DNA from: DATCKG01 sp036562385
GTDB lineage: Bacteria; Bacillota; Sulfobacillia; Symbiobacteriales; Symbiobacteriaceae
Assembly (NCBI GenBank): GCA_036562385.1
Contig: DATCKG010000102.1
Location: forward strand, 1 to 48,918
Length of the DNA stretch: 48,918 nt
Reading direction: 5' to 3'
Within the stretch, counting starts at the first letter, position 1. The number at the start of each line of letters is the position of its first letter. The notes below the pieces were generated by a model that searched no databases, was not told where the DNA came from, and worked only from the letters and a program-made list of their open reading frames with translations. Below are positions 7,857 through 16,420 of this stretch, piece after piece. The translations under genes were made by a program, and so were the position numbers.

Positions 7857-8765
7857 CTATTGCTCCCGGCGTACCAGCAGCCGGGCCAGCCGCTGGAAAA
7901 AGCCGGTCGGAGCCGCTTCGGCCTTTTCGCCCGCATCCGCTGGGGCCATGCTCTCCACCAGCAGCACCTTCCCCATGGCCCTGACCGCCCGGGACGCGGG
8001 CGACAGGGGATACGCTTCCACGAAGGGACGCCCGGCACGCACGGCCTGCCATACGCAGGGATCTCTGGGTACGGTGCCCAGGATCTGCACCTCCAGCCCC
8101 AGAAAGCTCCGGGCGGTAGCCACCAGCCGTTGGGCGGCCTCCCGTCCCTCCCGAAAATCCTGTGCCTGGTTGATGATCAGGCGGATCTGAATCTGGGGGT
8201 TCCGCCTGTGAAGGATCTTGATGGTGGCGTAGGCGTCCGCCAGGGCAGTAGGCTCCGGAGTCGTCACCAGAAGTACCTCGTCGGCCGCCAGTACAAAGCT
8301 CAGGACCACATGATTGACGCCGGCGCCGGTATCCACGAACAGGTAGTCCGCCCTGCCGTCCAACTCGCTCAGGGCCACAACGAACCGGTTCAGCTGGGCG
8401 GGGGTCAGATCCACCAACTCTTCCACCGCGTATCCGCCCGCGATCAGCTTGAGCCGGCTCGGGGTGGTATGAATCAGCCCCACGATGTCCTGTTCCCCCC
8501 GAAGCAGGTGGCCCATATGGTAGGGCGGCACGCTGCCCAGCAGGACATGGGCGTTGGCCAACCCCAGATCCGCATCCAGAAGAATCACATCCTTGCCGGA
8601 TGCGATCAGTACCTGCGCCAGATTGATGCTGAGGTTGGTCTTCCCCACACCGCCCTTGCCGCTGGTGACCGCGATCACCCGGGTGCGGCGGCGGGGTGCC
8701 GGCTCCGCAGCACGGGCACGATAGGCGGCAGCCAGTTCCCGAAGCCGTGACGCCTGATCAGCCAT
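7857..8765 (-). CDS. flhG: FlhG (YlxH) MinD-type ATPase controlling flagellar number
   Basis: A 302-residue ParA/MinD-family ATPase. The N terminus carries 'DQASRLRE', the DQAxxLR motif that stimulates the FlhF GTPase. The deviant Walker A motif 'KGGVGKT' is at 37-43, followed by 'ILLDADLGLANAHVLLG' and 'DYLFVDTGAGVNH'. FlhG with FlhF sets the number and place of flagella and binds FliM/FliN (FliY). An Ala/Arg-rich region near the C terminus precedes a possible amphipathic membrane helix ('FFQRLARLLVR'). It is six bases downstream of flhF, and its stop overlaps the sigD ribosome-binding site. Confidence 0.95.
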   Translation of the reverse strand: MADQASRLRELAAAYRARAAEPAPRRRTRVIAVTSGKGGVGKTNLSINLAQVLIASGKDVILLDADLGLANAHVLLGSVPPYHMGHLLRGEQDIVGLIHTTPSRLKLIAGGYAVEELVDLTPAQLNRFVVALSELDGRADYLFVDTGAGVNHVVLSFVLAADEVLLVTTPEPTALADAYATIKILHRRNPQIQIRLIINQAQDFREGREAAQRLVATARSFLGLEVQILGTVPRDPCVWQAVRAGRPFVEAYPLSPASRAVRAMGKVLLVESMAPADAGEKAEAAPTGFFQRLARLLVRREQ

Positions 8766-8771
8766 GGTGAA

Positions 8772-9908
8772 TTACGCTCCTAGCAGGATCTGCGCAAAAT
8801 CTGCCCGGTCAGCCGGCATGATGTCATCCGGCACCGACTGGCCGAAGGTAATGTACCCGACCGGGTACGAGCACCGGCGCCGCAGGTTCACCATCAGCCC
8901 CGGGGCGGCCGCCTCGTCCAGCTTGGTAAAGAGCAGCCGGTTCACCCCCAGAGGACCGTAGTAGTCGAGCCATTCGTACGCATCCCGCGGGTTTGCGGTG
9001 AGGGAGATCACCAGGTGCGTCTCGTCCGGGCGGAGAATCGACAGGGTCTCCTTCAGTTCCGCCATCCGGCCGGCGTCCTTGTGGTTGCGCCCTCCGGTAT
9101 CCACCAGCACGAGGTCGCAATCGGCCGTCTCCCGCAGGGCCCGGGCCATGTCCGCGGGCGAGTCCACGACGTTCACGGGGATCCCCAGAATATCTCCGTA
9201 GGTGCGAAGCTGTTCAATCGCGGCGATGCGAAAGCTGTCCGCGGTGATCAGCCCCACCTTGTGCCCCATATTCAGGGCAAAGTGGGCCGCCAGTTTCGCC
9301 AGGGTCGTGGTCTTGCCCGCCCCGGTGGGCCCCACCAGGGCGGCCACCCGCCGCTGGCCCGGTCGGACGGCGATGCGCTCGAAGGGGCCCAGCGTCCGGA
9401 TGAGAGCCGCCTGAAGCCCGGCCCGTCCCTGGGATTCGTCGGTGAGGTTCAGGCTGATCTCCAGGGCCGCGTCCGGCTCCACTCCCCTGTCCACCAGGGT
9501 GTCGTAAACGTGCCGGCCGTAGGCCGTCAGCCGGGACAGAGCCGCCTCCTGTTCCTGGCGGCTCGCCAGCCGGTTCACTGCCCGGCGGAGGGCAGCCAGT
9601 TCCCGCTCCAGGGACGCGACCGTGCTGGCGGGCAGCGCCGCCTGCGGTGAAGCCGCAGCGGATGGACCGGGAGCCGGGACGGCTGTCCGGACCGCCGTGG
9701 AGCCCCCGCCGGTGGCGGGCGCAGCCGGTTCATCGGGCCGGTCCACTGCCACCGTCAGTTCCGTCATGCTCTTCTGGAACAGCCCGAGGAACCCGCCCAC
9801 CCGAATTTTCTTACTGTCCACGATCAAGGCGTCCATGCCCAGTTCGTTCTTGGCCTTGATCAGGGCCTCGGCATAGGTGGGGGCCACAATCCGCTTTACC
9901 TGAATCAT
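8772..9908 (-). CDS. flhF: FlhF SRP-type GTPase
   Basis: A 378-residue protein of the SRP GTPase family. Residues 1-55 form the N-terminal domain ('MIQVKRIVAPTYAEALIKAK'), then an Ala/Pro-rich linker, then the NG domain. Walker A 'GPTGAGKT' is at 193-200, with 'ITADSFRIAAIEQLRTY', 'DLVLVDTGGRN' and 'TKLDEA' following. FlhF dimerises with GTP at the membrane and helps position the flagellum, with FlhG as its activator. Its ATG overlaps the flhA stop as ATGA. The flhA-flhF-flhG-sigD order is standard in Firmicutes. Confidence 0.96.
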   Translation of the reverse strand: MIQVKRIVAPTYAEALIKAKNELGMDALIVDSKKIRVGGFLGLFQKSMTELTVAVDRPDEPAAPATGGGSTAVRTAVPAPGPSAAASPQAALPASTVASLERELAALRRAVNRLASRQEQEAALSRLTAYGRHVYDTLVDRGVEPDAALEISLNLTDESQGRAGLQAALIRTLGPFERIAVRPGQRRVAALVGPTGAGKTTTLAKLAAHFALNMGHKVGLITADSFRIAAIEQLRTYGDILGIPVNVVDSPADMARALRETADCDLVLVDTGGRNHKDAGRMAELKETLSILRPDETHLVISLTANPRDAYEWLDYYGPLGVNRLLFTKLDEAAAPGLMVNLRRRCSYPVGYITFGQSVPDDIMPADRADFAQILLGA

Positions 9909-11965
9909 CCCCGGACCACTCCCACAGGTTCAATCTCCAGTTTCGGATCCAGTTCCGCGTAAGAAAGGACCGCCAGTTTTGGATAGGCATGCTGGGCCAC
10001 CCGCCGCATCATGGGCCGGAGAGCCGGGGCACAGACCAGGATCGGGGTCATGCCCTTCTCGGCCATGGCCTGGGCCTGCTGCTGGACGGAACTGACGAGG
10101 TTTTGGGCCAGGGCGGGGTCCAGTCCCGGTTCCCCGGGCTTCCGCTCGCCGGCGGCCAGCAGCCGCTGCTCCAGGTCCGGGGCGAGAGTGATGGCCCGCA
10201 GCTTGTCGGTCACACCCAAGGTGTGCAGAATCGTGCGCCCCAGCGCCACCCGCACGTGTTCCGTCAGCTGCTCCGGATTTCGGGTGGTGCCTGCCCAGTC
10301 AGCCAGGGTTTCGAAGATCAGGACCAGATCCCGGATCGGCACCCCCTCGCTGAGGAGGTTCTGCAGCACCTTCTGGATTTCGCCGAGGGTCAGCTGCGAC
10401 GGCGTCAGTTCTTCCACCAGGGCCGGGTGCGTTTCCCGGACCATATCCACCATCTTCCGGACCTCCTGACGGCCCAGAAGCTCCGCCGCATGCTCCTTGA
10501 TCACCTCGGTGAGATGGGCAATGAGCACCGAGACCGGATCCACCACCGTGTATCCCATCAATTCCGCCCGCTGGCGGTCGGCAGGAGAGATCCAAACGCC
10601 GGGGAGACCAAAGGCAGGCTCCACCGTCTCCTGCCCGGGAATCCGCTCTTCCATCTCGCCCGGCGCCATGGCCAGCAAGCGGTCCGGCATCAGTTCATAG
10701 CTGCCCACCTCGATGCCCCGGAGCTTGATGGTATATTGGTAGGGATTGAGCGCCAGGTTGTCCCGTACCCGGATGTAGGGCAACAGCAACCCCAGGTTCA
10801 GGGCCACCTGCCGCCGGACCGCCACCACCCGGTCCAGCAGATCACCGCCCCGTTCGGCATCGGCCAGGGGAACCAGGCCGTAGCCCAGTTCGATTTCCAG
10901 GGGATCCACCAGCGAAAGCTGAACCGCGCTCTCCGGCGGCACCTCCTCGGTCACGGGCAGAGGCTGCGGCTGAGCCGCCGCGGCCAGTTCCGCGGCCCGC
11001 CGCCTCTGCTGCAGGATGTATCCCATGGCCGCCAGGGCGGCACCCACCGTCAGGAAGACCACCGTCGGCATCCCCGGCACCAGGCCCAGGATGATCAGGG
11101 CCACCCCTGCCAAAATCGGAAGGTGCGGGTCTGCCAGCAACTGGGCGGCCAGTTCCTGACCCAAGCCGGATTCGCCGGCTGCCCGGGTGACCACCAGGCC
11201 GGTGGCGGTGGAGACCATCAGAGCCGGAATCTGCGTCACCAGCCCGTCACCCACCGTCCGGAGCGAGTAGTGCTGCCAGGCTTCGCTGAAGCTCATGTCC
11301 TGCTGCACCACGCCCACGATGAAACCGCCGACGATGTTGATCGCAAGGATGATGAGTCCCGCGATGGCATCGCCCTTGACGAACTTGGAGGCGCCGTCCA
11401 TGGCCCCGTAGAAGTCGGCTTCCCGGTTGATGGCCTCCCGGCGGGCCCGGGCCGTGGCCTCATCGATCAGGCCGGCGTTCAGATCGGCGTCGATGGCCAT
11501 CTGCTTGCCCGGCATGGCGTCCAGGGTAAAGCGAGCGGCTACCTCGGAGACCCGCTCGGCCCCGCGGGTGATCACCACAAAGTTGACAATGGTCAGGATC
11601 AGGAAAATGATCAGGCCGACGGCCGTATTGCCTCCCACGACGAATTCGCCGAAGCGGCGAATGACGTTCCCGGCTTCCCCGGTCAGCAGCAGCAGCCGGG
11701 TGCTGGAGACGTTCAGAGAAAGGCGGAAGAGGGTGACTACGAGCAGCAGGGCGGGAAACGCACTGAATTGCAGCGGCTCCGCCGTGAAGATGGAGACAAG
11801 CAGGATCACCAGGGAGGCGCCCATGCTAAAGGTGAGGAGGATATCCAGCAGCCATGGAGGCAGGGGCACCACCATCATGGAGACCACAGCCATGACGGCT
11901 GCCGCCAGTGCGATATCGGGAGCGCGGAAGGGACGGGCGCTGCCCTGATTGGTCACAAGACCCAC
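9905..11965 (-). CDS. flhA: FlhA flagellar export gate protein
   Basis: A 686-residue inner-membrane protein. The first half has eight predicted helices and the FHIPEP-family core ('SAFPALLLVVTLFRLSLNVS', 'RFTLDAMPGKQMAIDADLNA', 'GDAIAGLIILAINIVGGF'). The second half is the cytoplasmic substrate-docking ring. FlhA and FlhB form the export gate that uses the proton motive force. The start is GTG 11965; a second in-frame GTG at 11956 is possible. It is followed by flhF and preceded by flhB with a 27-base gap. Confidence 0.97.
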   Translation of the reverse strand: MGLVTNQGSARPFRAPDIALAAAVMAVVSMMVVPLPPWLLDILLTFSMGASLVILLVSIFTAEPLQFSAFPALLLVVTLFRLSLNVSSTRLLLLTGEAGNVIRRFGEFVVGGNTAVGLIIFLILTIVNFVVITRGAERVSEVAARFTLDAMPGKQMAIDADLNAGLIDEATARARREAINREADFYGAMDGASKFVKGDAIAGLIILAINIVGGFIVGVVQQDMSFSEAWQHYSLRTVGDGLVTQIPALMVSTATGLVVTRAAGESGLGQELAAQLLADPHLPILAGVALIILGLVPGMPTVVFLTVGAALAAMGYILQQRRRAAELAAAAQPQPLPVTEEVPPESAVQLSLVDPLEIELGYGLVPLADAERGGDLLDRVVAVRRQVALNLGLLLPYIRVRDNLALNPYQYTIKLRGIEVGSYELMPDRLLAMAPGEMEERIPGQETVEPAFGLPGVWISPADRQRAELMGYTVVDPVSVLIAHLTEVIKEHAAELLGRQEVRKMVDMVRETHPALVEELTPSQLTLGEIQKVLQNLLSEGVPIRDLVLIFETLADWAGTTRNPEQLTEHVRVALGRTILHTLGVTDKLRAITLAPDLEQRLLAAGERKPGEPGLDPALAQNLVSSVQQQAQAMAEKGMTPILVCAPALRPMMRRVAQHAYPKLAVLSYAELDPKLEIEPVGVVRG

Positions 11966-11992
11966 CTCGATCGTGCAAATCTCCCTATCGGA

Positions 11993-13081
11993 TCAGGAAA
12001 GGTTCATCCGGCGCTGCTGCCGGCGCAGGTTGTAGACGAAGGCCAGCACTTCAGCCACCGCCTGAAAGAGTTCCGGCGGGATCGGCCTGCCCAGGGGTAC
12101 CTTGTCGTACAGTTGCCGGGCCAGGGTCCGGTTTTCCACCATCGGAACCTGGTGCTCCCGGGCCACGGCCTTGATCTGGAAGGCCATGAGGTCGGCCCCC
12201 TTGGCGATCACCCTGGGGGCAATATCCTTTTCTGCTTCGTAACGGAGGGCGACGGCATAGTGGGTCGGGTTGGTCACCACCACATCGGCTTTGGGCACCT
12301 CCCGGATCGCCCTCCGGCGCATGGCCAGTTCCCGAGCCCGCTGCCGCTGCCTCTGCTTGACCTCAGGCCGCCCCTCTTCCTGCTTGATTTCCTCTTTCAC
12401 TTCCTGCTTGGTCATCCGCAGCGAACGGCGGAACTCCCAGTACTGGTACCCGTAGTCGAGAATGCCTACCCCCACCAGGGCAAAGCCCACGTTCCGGAGC
12501 GCCGTCACCACTGTATGGGCGATCTCGCTCAGGCCAAGGGCCACCCCCTGACCCATCAGGTTGGGAATCTGAGGCAGTACCAGGACGATCTCCCGGTAGC
12601 CGATGTATCCGATCATCCCCAGCTTGATCAGCGCCTTGATGTTCTCCACCAGGCTGCGCAGGGAGAACATGCGGATCAGGCCCTGGATGGGGTTGATGCG
12701 GTTGAAGTCCGGCGCCAGCGGCCGAAGGCTCCAGGTAAACTGGCCTTGCAGGAGGCCAAAGAGCAGCCCCACCGCCAGGATGATCCCCACCAGCGGCAGG
12801 ACGGCTTTGGCGAAGACCAGGGCCCACGTTACGCCCAGATCGGTCGCCCGCTGGACGCTCAGTTCCGACCCATGAAGGTGGGAGAAGGTCTCCACCATGG
12901 CCCGGGCCACCTGCTCGTAGACATTGGGACCGAGGCTGCCCAGGGCCATGGCGCCGGCCACCAGTCCGATGCCGGCTGCCAGGTCCTGGCTTCGGGCCGC
13001 ACGCCCTTCCTTGCGGGCCTCCTGTAATCTTCGGGGGGTCGCCTCCTCGGTCCGTTCCTGGGCAAAAAGCTGCAGATTCAG
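11993..13081 (-). CDS. flhB: FlhB export switch protein, probable CTG start
   Basis: A 362-residue protein, the expected length for FlhB. It has four membrane helices and the cytoplasmic autocleavage motif N-P-T-H in 'VVVTNPTHYAVAL', which switches export from hook to filament substrates. The conserved N terminus 'NLQLFAQERTEEATPRRLQE' is in frame, but no ATG, GTG or TTG lies between the fliR stop (13094-13096) and a GTG at 12961. That GTG would remove 40 conserved residues. CTG at 13081 follows a GGGGGGAG box and gives the usual 'MNLQLFA' start. The start is therefore inferred; a second CTG lies at 13075. fliR and flhB share the same frame, separated by one TAA. Confidence 0.93.
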   Translation of the reverse strand: MNLQLFAQERTEEATPRRLQEARKEGRAARSQDLAAGIGLVAGAMALGSLGPNVYEQVARAMVETFSHLHGSELSVQRATDLGVTWALVFAKAVLPLVGIILAVGLLFGLLQGQFTWSLRPLAPDFNRINPIQGLIRMFSLRSLVENIKALIKLGMIGYIGYREIVLVLPQIPNLMGQGVALGLSEIAHTVVTALRNVGFALVGVGILDYGYQYWEFRRSLRMTKQEVKEEIKQEEGRPEVKQRQRQRARELAMRRRAIREVPKADVVVTNPTHYAVALRYEAEKDIAPRVIAKGADLMAFQIKAVAREHQVPMVENRTLARQLYDKVPLGRPIPPELFQAVAEVLAFVYNLRRQQRRMNLS

Positions 13082-13096
13082 GCCTCTCCCCCCTTA
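13082..13096 (-). promoter_or_regulatory. Ribosome-binding site at the fliR-flhB junction
   Basis: The minus strand reads TAA-GGGGGGAGAGGC-CTG. A G-rich Shine-Dalgarno-like box starts straight after the fliR stop and ends four bases before the proposed CTG start of flhB. It is ten bases before the next CTG (13075). No other start-like codon is near, so this box decides the start call. Confidence 0.6.
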
Positions 13097-13864
13097 TGGC
13101 GCCTGCATCCACTGCAGGGTCTTCAGCAGTTCCCGGTGTCCGCTTTCGAAAAGCGGCACCACAAAATCCAACAGGTAGGGCAGCACCACCGCCAGCATGA
13201 CCAGCCCGACAGCAGCCTTCACTCCCAGGGTGATTTGGAACAGTTGGAACTGCTGCACCGCCCGGTTCACCGCCCCCAGCACCGCGGTGGTCAGCAGCAT
13301 CACGGCTACAAAGGGAAGGACCATCTGCACCGCCGCGGCCAACAGGGCGCCGAAAAGTTCCACCACGTAGCGGAAGGCGGGCGCGTCCGCGGCCCATGCG
13401 CCGGCGGGCAGGGCTGCATAACTGCCGGCAATGGCCCGAAGCAGCCAGTGATGGGCGTCGACGGTGAAGTAGATCACCAGGCCCAGGGTATGGAAAAAGG
13501 AGCCCAGCAGCGCTTCATACTGACTGTGGACGGGATCGACAATCTCGGCCATGGCCAGGCCCATGTCCAGATCCAGGATGGCGCCCGCCATCTGCAGCAC
13601 GGCAAAGACCAGTTGCCCGAGAAAGCCGATCAGCAGCCCGACCAGCAATTCCGTCAGACAGGTCGCGGCAAAGCCGAGCCCGCCGGTGATCCCGGGCTCC
13701 GCCCGGGCCGCCGGCAAGATCAACAGCGCAAGCAGAAAGGTCAGAAACACCCGGACCGGAATCGTTAGAAACCGGTTGGCAAAGACCGGCGAGGAGGCCG
13801 TGACGCCGGCCACCCGGCTGGTCACCAGCAAGAAAAGCGGAAGTTGAGCCTGTAGCTGTTCCAT
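13094..13864 (-). CDS. fliR: FliR flagellar export gate protein
   Basis: A 256-residue integral membrane protein with about six hydrophobic segments. It shows FliR features: 'LFLLVTSRVAGVTASSPVFANRFL' near the start, 'LTELLVGLLIGFLGQLVF' in the middle and 'AVQMVLPFVAVMLLTTAVLGA' later. FliP, FliQ and FliR form the helical export pore. ATG 13864 lies three bases after the fliQ stop. The frame ends in TAA and then continues open into flhB. FliR-FlhB fusions exist in some clostridia, so this junction is notable. Confidence 0.95.
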   Translation of the reverse strand: MEQLQAQLPLFLLVTSRVAGVTASSPVFANRFLTIPVRVFLTFLLALLILPAARAEPGITGGLGFAATCLTELLVGLLIGFLGQLVFAVLQMAGAILDLDMGLAMAEIVDPVHSQYEALLGSFFHTLGLVIYFTVDAHHWLLRAIAGSYAALPAGAWAADAPAFRYVVELFGALLAAAVQMVLPFVAVMLLTTAVLGAVNRAVQQFQLFQITLGVKAAVGLVMLAVVLPYLLDFVVPLFESGHRELLKTLQWMQAP

Positions 13865-13866
13865 GG

Positions 13867-14136
13867 CTACCGGACCATCTCAGGGATCAGGGCGATCATG
13901 TGGCGGGCGTAATCCACCATGATGTTCAGCATCCACGGGCCGAAGATCACCAGTCCCAGGGCTGCGGCGAGGATCTTGGGCAGAAACTGCAGACTGGCCT
14001 CGTTGATCTGGGTGGTGGCCTGAAAGAGGGCAACCAGCACGCCCGCAGCCAGGCCCAGCCCCAGGACCGGCAAGCCCACCATCAGGGCTACCTTCAGCGC
14101 CTCCTGACCGAGGCTGAGAGCATAGTCAGGCGTCAT
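13867..14136 (-). CDS. fliQ: FliQ flagellar export gate protein
   Basis: An 89-residue protein with two membrane helices, the normal FliQ size. It starts 'MTPDYALSLGQEALKVAL', followed by 'GLAAGVLVALFQATTQINEA' and 'LGLVIFGPWMLNIMVDYA'. Several FliQ copies pack around FliP and FliR to form the export gate. It lies between fliP and fliR with short gaps, as in most flagellar operons. Confidence 0.96.
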   Translation of the reverse strand: MTPDYALSLGQEALKVALMVGLPVLGLGLAAGVLVALFQATTQINEASLQFLPKILAAALGLVIFGPWMLNIMVDYARHMIALIPEMVR

Positions 14137-14151
14137 ACACCGTCACCTTGT

Positions 14152-14910
14152 TCATTGGAAGCTTTCGAACAAGGACTGGATCACCAGGTGCCAGCCGTCC
14201 ACGAGCACGAACAGCAGGATCTTGAAGGGCAGCGAGACCATGACGGGGGGAACCATGAACATGCCCAGGGACATCAGCGTGCTGGCAACGATGAAGTCGA
14301 TGATCACAAACGGAAGGAAGATCAGAAAGCCCATCGTGAACGCGGTGCGCAACTCGCTGATGGCAAAGGCCGGCACCACGGTGAAAAACCCCACGTCTTC
14401 GGGTCCCTCGGGCGCCGGGGCCCCGCTGATCTCTAGCATGAGGGCCAGATCTTCCTTCCGGGTATGTCGGAGCATGAAGTCCTTCAGGGGCTCGGCGGCC
14501 CGGTCGAGAAACTCGGCCTGACTGATCTCTCCCCGTGCGTACGGCTGGACCGCTGACTGGTAGATTTCCTGAAAGGTGGGCGCCATTACCGCAAAGGTGA
14601 GAAACAGTGCCAAGCCCAGCAGCACCTGGTTGGGCGGCAACTGCTGCGTGCCCATGGCGGTGCGCAAGAAACCGAGCACCACCGCAATCCGGGTAAAGGC
14701 AGTACAGAGCACCAGAATGGCCGGGGCAATGGAGAGCACGGTGAGCAGGAGCAGGATCTGCATGGTCTGCAGAGCCTGCCCGGGCTCCGTGGCCGGCTCG
14801 ATGCCCAGGTCGGGAATCTCGATGGGCTGTCCGTGGACCGTGGCAGGCAGCAGCACCAGCAGCCCCACCAGGACAGCCGCGCCCACCATTCGAAACCGCC
14901 TACCGGTCAT
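14152..14910 (-). CDS. fliP: FliP flagellar export gate protein
   Basis: A 252-residue membrane protein. It begins with a cleavable-type signal peptide ('VGAAVLVGLLVLLPATVHG'), as FliP proteins do, and then has four membrane helices. Family motifs include 'CTAFTRIAVVLGFLRTAMGT', 'PPNQVLLGLALFLTF', 'FLIFLPFVIIDFIVASTLMS' and 'GMFMVPPVMVSLPFKILLFV'. It is the central pore subunit of the gate. Its ATG lies inside the end of fliO (11-base overlap), suggesting coupled translation. Confidence 0.97.
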   Translation of the reverse strand: MTGRRFRMVGAAVLVGLLVLLPATVHGQPIEIPDLGIEPATEPGQALQTMQILLLLTVLSIAPAILVLCTAFTRIAVVLGFLRTAMGTQQLPPNQVLLGLALFLTFAVMAPTFQEIYQSAVQPYARGEISQAEFLDRAAEPLKDFMLRHTRKEDLALMLEISGAPAPEGPEDVGFFTVVPAFAISELRTAFTMGFLIFLPFVIIDFIVASTLMSLGMFMVPPVMVSLPFKILLFVLVDGWHLVIQSLFESFQ

Positions 14911-15334
14911 GGCGCTGCCCTCGCCGCGAAAGCAATTCCCGCATCGCCTGCAGATGTTGCCGTATGGCCGGCTCCGGATCCGGCACCGCGCGGGAATCCT
15001 CCCGGATCTCGTACTCCGCAGCCAGCGCAGCCACCGTCTCCGGATCGGTCACCCGACAGACCAACTGCACCCCCTGGGGCGAGGAGCCCACCACGAGGAA
15101 CTCCTTGCCCACCATCACCAGCAGGAGGCTGCGGTCCCGTCCCACCGGTACCCCCTCCAAAACCCGCAGGCGCCGCCCGCGGTTGTAGGTAATCTGCCAG
15201 TTTCCCAGCAAGCGGACGGCGCCGTAGGCCAGGACGATGACCGCCAGGCTCGCCACCAGGAAGAGACCAAGTCCCTCGCCGTAGAGCGGCCCGGAAGGCG
15301 CCTCTCCGGCCGCCAAAGCAGCAGCGGTGGTCAT
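14900..15334 (-). CDS. fliO: FliO (FliZ)-type gate assembly protein
   Basis: A 144-residue protein with one N-terminal membrane helix ('GLFLVASLAVIVLAYGAVRLL') and a small cytoplasmic domain with 'LRVLEGVPVGRDRSLLLVMV' and 'GKEFLVVGSSPQGVQLV', the FliO signature. FliO helps assemble the FliP-FliR complex. Its ATG overlaps the fliN stop as ATGA and its own stop overlaps fliP. The last ~40 residues are charged and probably flexible. Confidence 0.92.
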   Translation of the reverse strand: MTTAAALAAGEAPSGPLYGEGLGLFLVASLAVIVLAYGAVRLLGNWQITYNRGRRLRVLEGVPVGRDRSLLLVMVGKEFLVVGSSPQGVQLVCRVTDPETVAALAAEYEIREDSRAVPDPEPAIRQHLQAMRELLSRRGQRHDR

Positions 15335-15894
15335 TCAGCCGGCCCCCCATCCGGGGAAACCAGTTCCGTAATGCGTACGCCGTAATTCTCCCCCACCACC
15401 ACGACTTCGCCTCGAGCCACCACACGGCCATTTACCTCGATATCCACTGCTTCCCCGGCCAGGGTGTCCAGTTCCACAACGGAGCCGGGGCCGAGGCTGA
15501 GGATTTCCCGGATGCTCTTGCGAGTGTGACCCAGGCACACGCTGACATCCAGTTCCACGTTGGCCAGCACACCGAGGGTAGGGTTCTCCTTGGCCAGGCC
15601 GGAAGTCGGGCGCAGAGGAGGGAAGGTGGCCGGAGCGGCGGCCTGGGAAGCCTGGGAACCCCGGGCCGCCGGCCGGCCCTCCTCCTTTCCCGCTGCCGTG
15701 GCCGCTGCTTCGGCCTGCTGCGTCTGTTCTGATTCGATGGCCGGGGCGTCAGAGGCGGGAGGGCTGTCGGCAGAAGCTTTTTCCTCGGATTCAGGGGCCT
15801 CTTGCCCGACGGGCTGATTGGCCTTCTCCAAGGAATCCGGGTTGCCGGCATACGCCGCAAAGAGTGCATCGATTTCAGCCTGTGTCAGTTTCAT
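15331..15894 (-). CDS. fliN: FliN C-ring protein with an N-terminal FliM/FliY-like 'EIDALF' peptide
   Basis: A 187-residue switch protein. The C-terminal ~75 residues are a SpoA domain ('VELDVSVCLGHTRKSIREIL', 'GSVVELDTLAGEAVDIEVNG', 'NYGVRITELV'), the FliN/FliM torus that forms the base of the C-ring. The first residues 'MKLTQAEIDALFAAYA' match the CheY-binding peptide found in FliM and FliY. About 80 Glu/Ala/Pro-rich residues link the two parts. No CheC-like phosphatase domain is present, so this is FliN rather than full FliY. The downstream fliO overlaps it by ATGA. Confidence 0.93.
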   Translation of the reverse strand: MKLTQAEIDALFAAYAGNPDSLEKANQPVGQEAPESEEKASADSPPASDAPAIESEQTQQAEAAATAAGKEEGRPAARGSQASQAAAPATFPPLRPTSGLAKENPTLGVLANVELDVSVCLGHTRKSIREILSLGPGSVVELDTLAGEAVDIEVNGRVVARGEVVVVGENYGVRITELVSPDGGPAE

Positions 15895-15923
15895 GCCGCG
15901 CTGACCTCCCTGACAGACTGGGT

Positions 15924-16379
15924 CTACTGGATGACCAGATCGGTGATGTAGACCTTGACCAGCCGGTCCCCAAGCAAACCGCGCAGGGCCGACTGCAACC
16001 CGTTGGCCAGGTCATCCTTACCGACGGCCCCTGCCAGTTCGGCCGCAGTTCGCTGGCGCAACTGGCCCAGAATCACGTCCCGGATCTGCGGCTCCATCTG
16101 CTTGGCTTCCTCCAGCGCCGCCTGGTCCTTCATGGCGAGGCTGACGCTGACGTTCACATACCGGACCTTGTCCTTGTCGGCCAGGTCTGTGACGAAGTTA
16201 TCGGTTTCGAAGAAGTAGAGGTTCTCCGTGGCAGAAGCGCCCGCCGTGGCTGCGGGGTCGCCTGACAGGCCCAAACCCACAACTCCGGGGCCCCAGATTA
16301 CGTACACTCCTAATGCGGTCACTCCCACGGCCAGCACCAGAACCGCGGCCACCAGTGCAATCAAGAGCCCTCGATTCAT
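15924..16379 (-). CDS. fliL: FliL stator-associated membrane protein
   Basis: A 151-residue protein with one N-terminal membrane helix ('GLLIALVAAVLVLAVGVTALG') and a periplasm-side domain. That domain reads 'NLYFFETDNFVTDLADKD', 'VRYVNVSVSLAMKDQAALEE', 'PQIRDVILGQLRQRTAAELA', and ends in 'VKVYITDLVIQ', all typical of FliL. FliL surrounds and supports the MotA/MotB stator. It sits between flgE and fliN. In B. subtilis fliM follows fliL, but here fliM has moved to the head of the operon. Confidence 0.94.
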   Translation of the reverse strand: MNRGLLIALVAAVLVLAVGVTALGVYVIWGPGVVGLGLSGDPAATAGASATENLYFFETDNFVTDLADKDKVRYVNVSVSLAMKDQAALEEAKQMEPQIRDVILGQLRQRTAAELAGAVGKDDLANGLQSALRGLLGDRLVKVYITDLVIQ

Positions 16380-16420
16380 TGGGCATCTCCTTACGTCAAG
16401 GTGATAACGCTAGTACCGGA

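Noticed and set aside
7844..8038. Longer N terminus for SigD, starting at 8038
   Set aside because: The extra 65 residues lie within flhG, are Arg/Trp/Pro-rich and match no sigma factor. GTG 7843 has a clear AGGAGGTG and gives the normal SigD length.
9989..13027. A very long plus-strand open frame (about 1012 codons) opposite flhA and flhB
   Set aside because: It is the antisense shadow of two certain genes. The GC-rich third positions of the real genes keep the opposite frame free of stops, and the product is His/Gln/Arg-rich with no recognisable domain. The same holds for other long plus-strand frames over fliH, fliI, topA and ffh.
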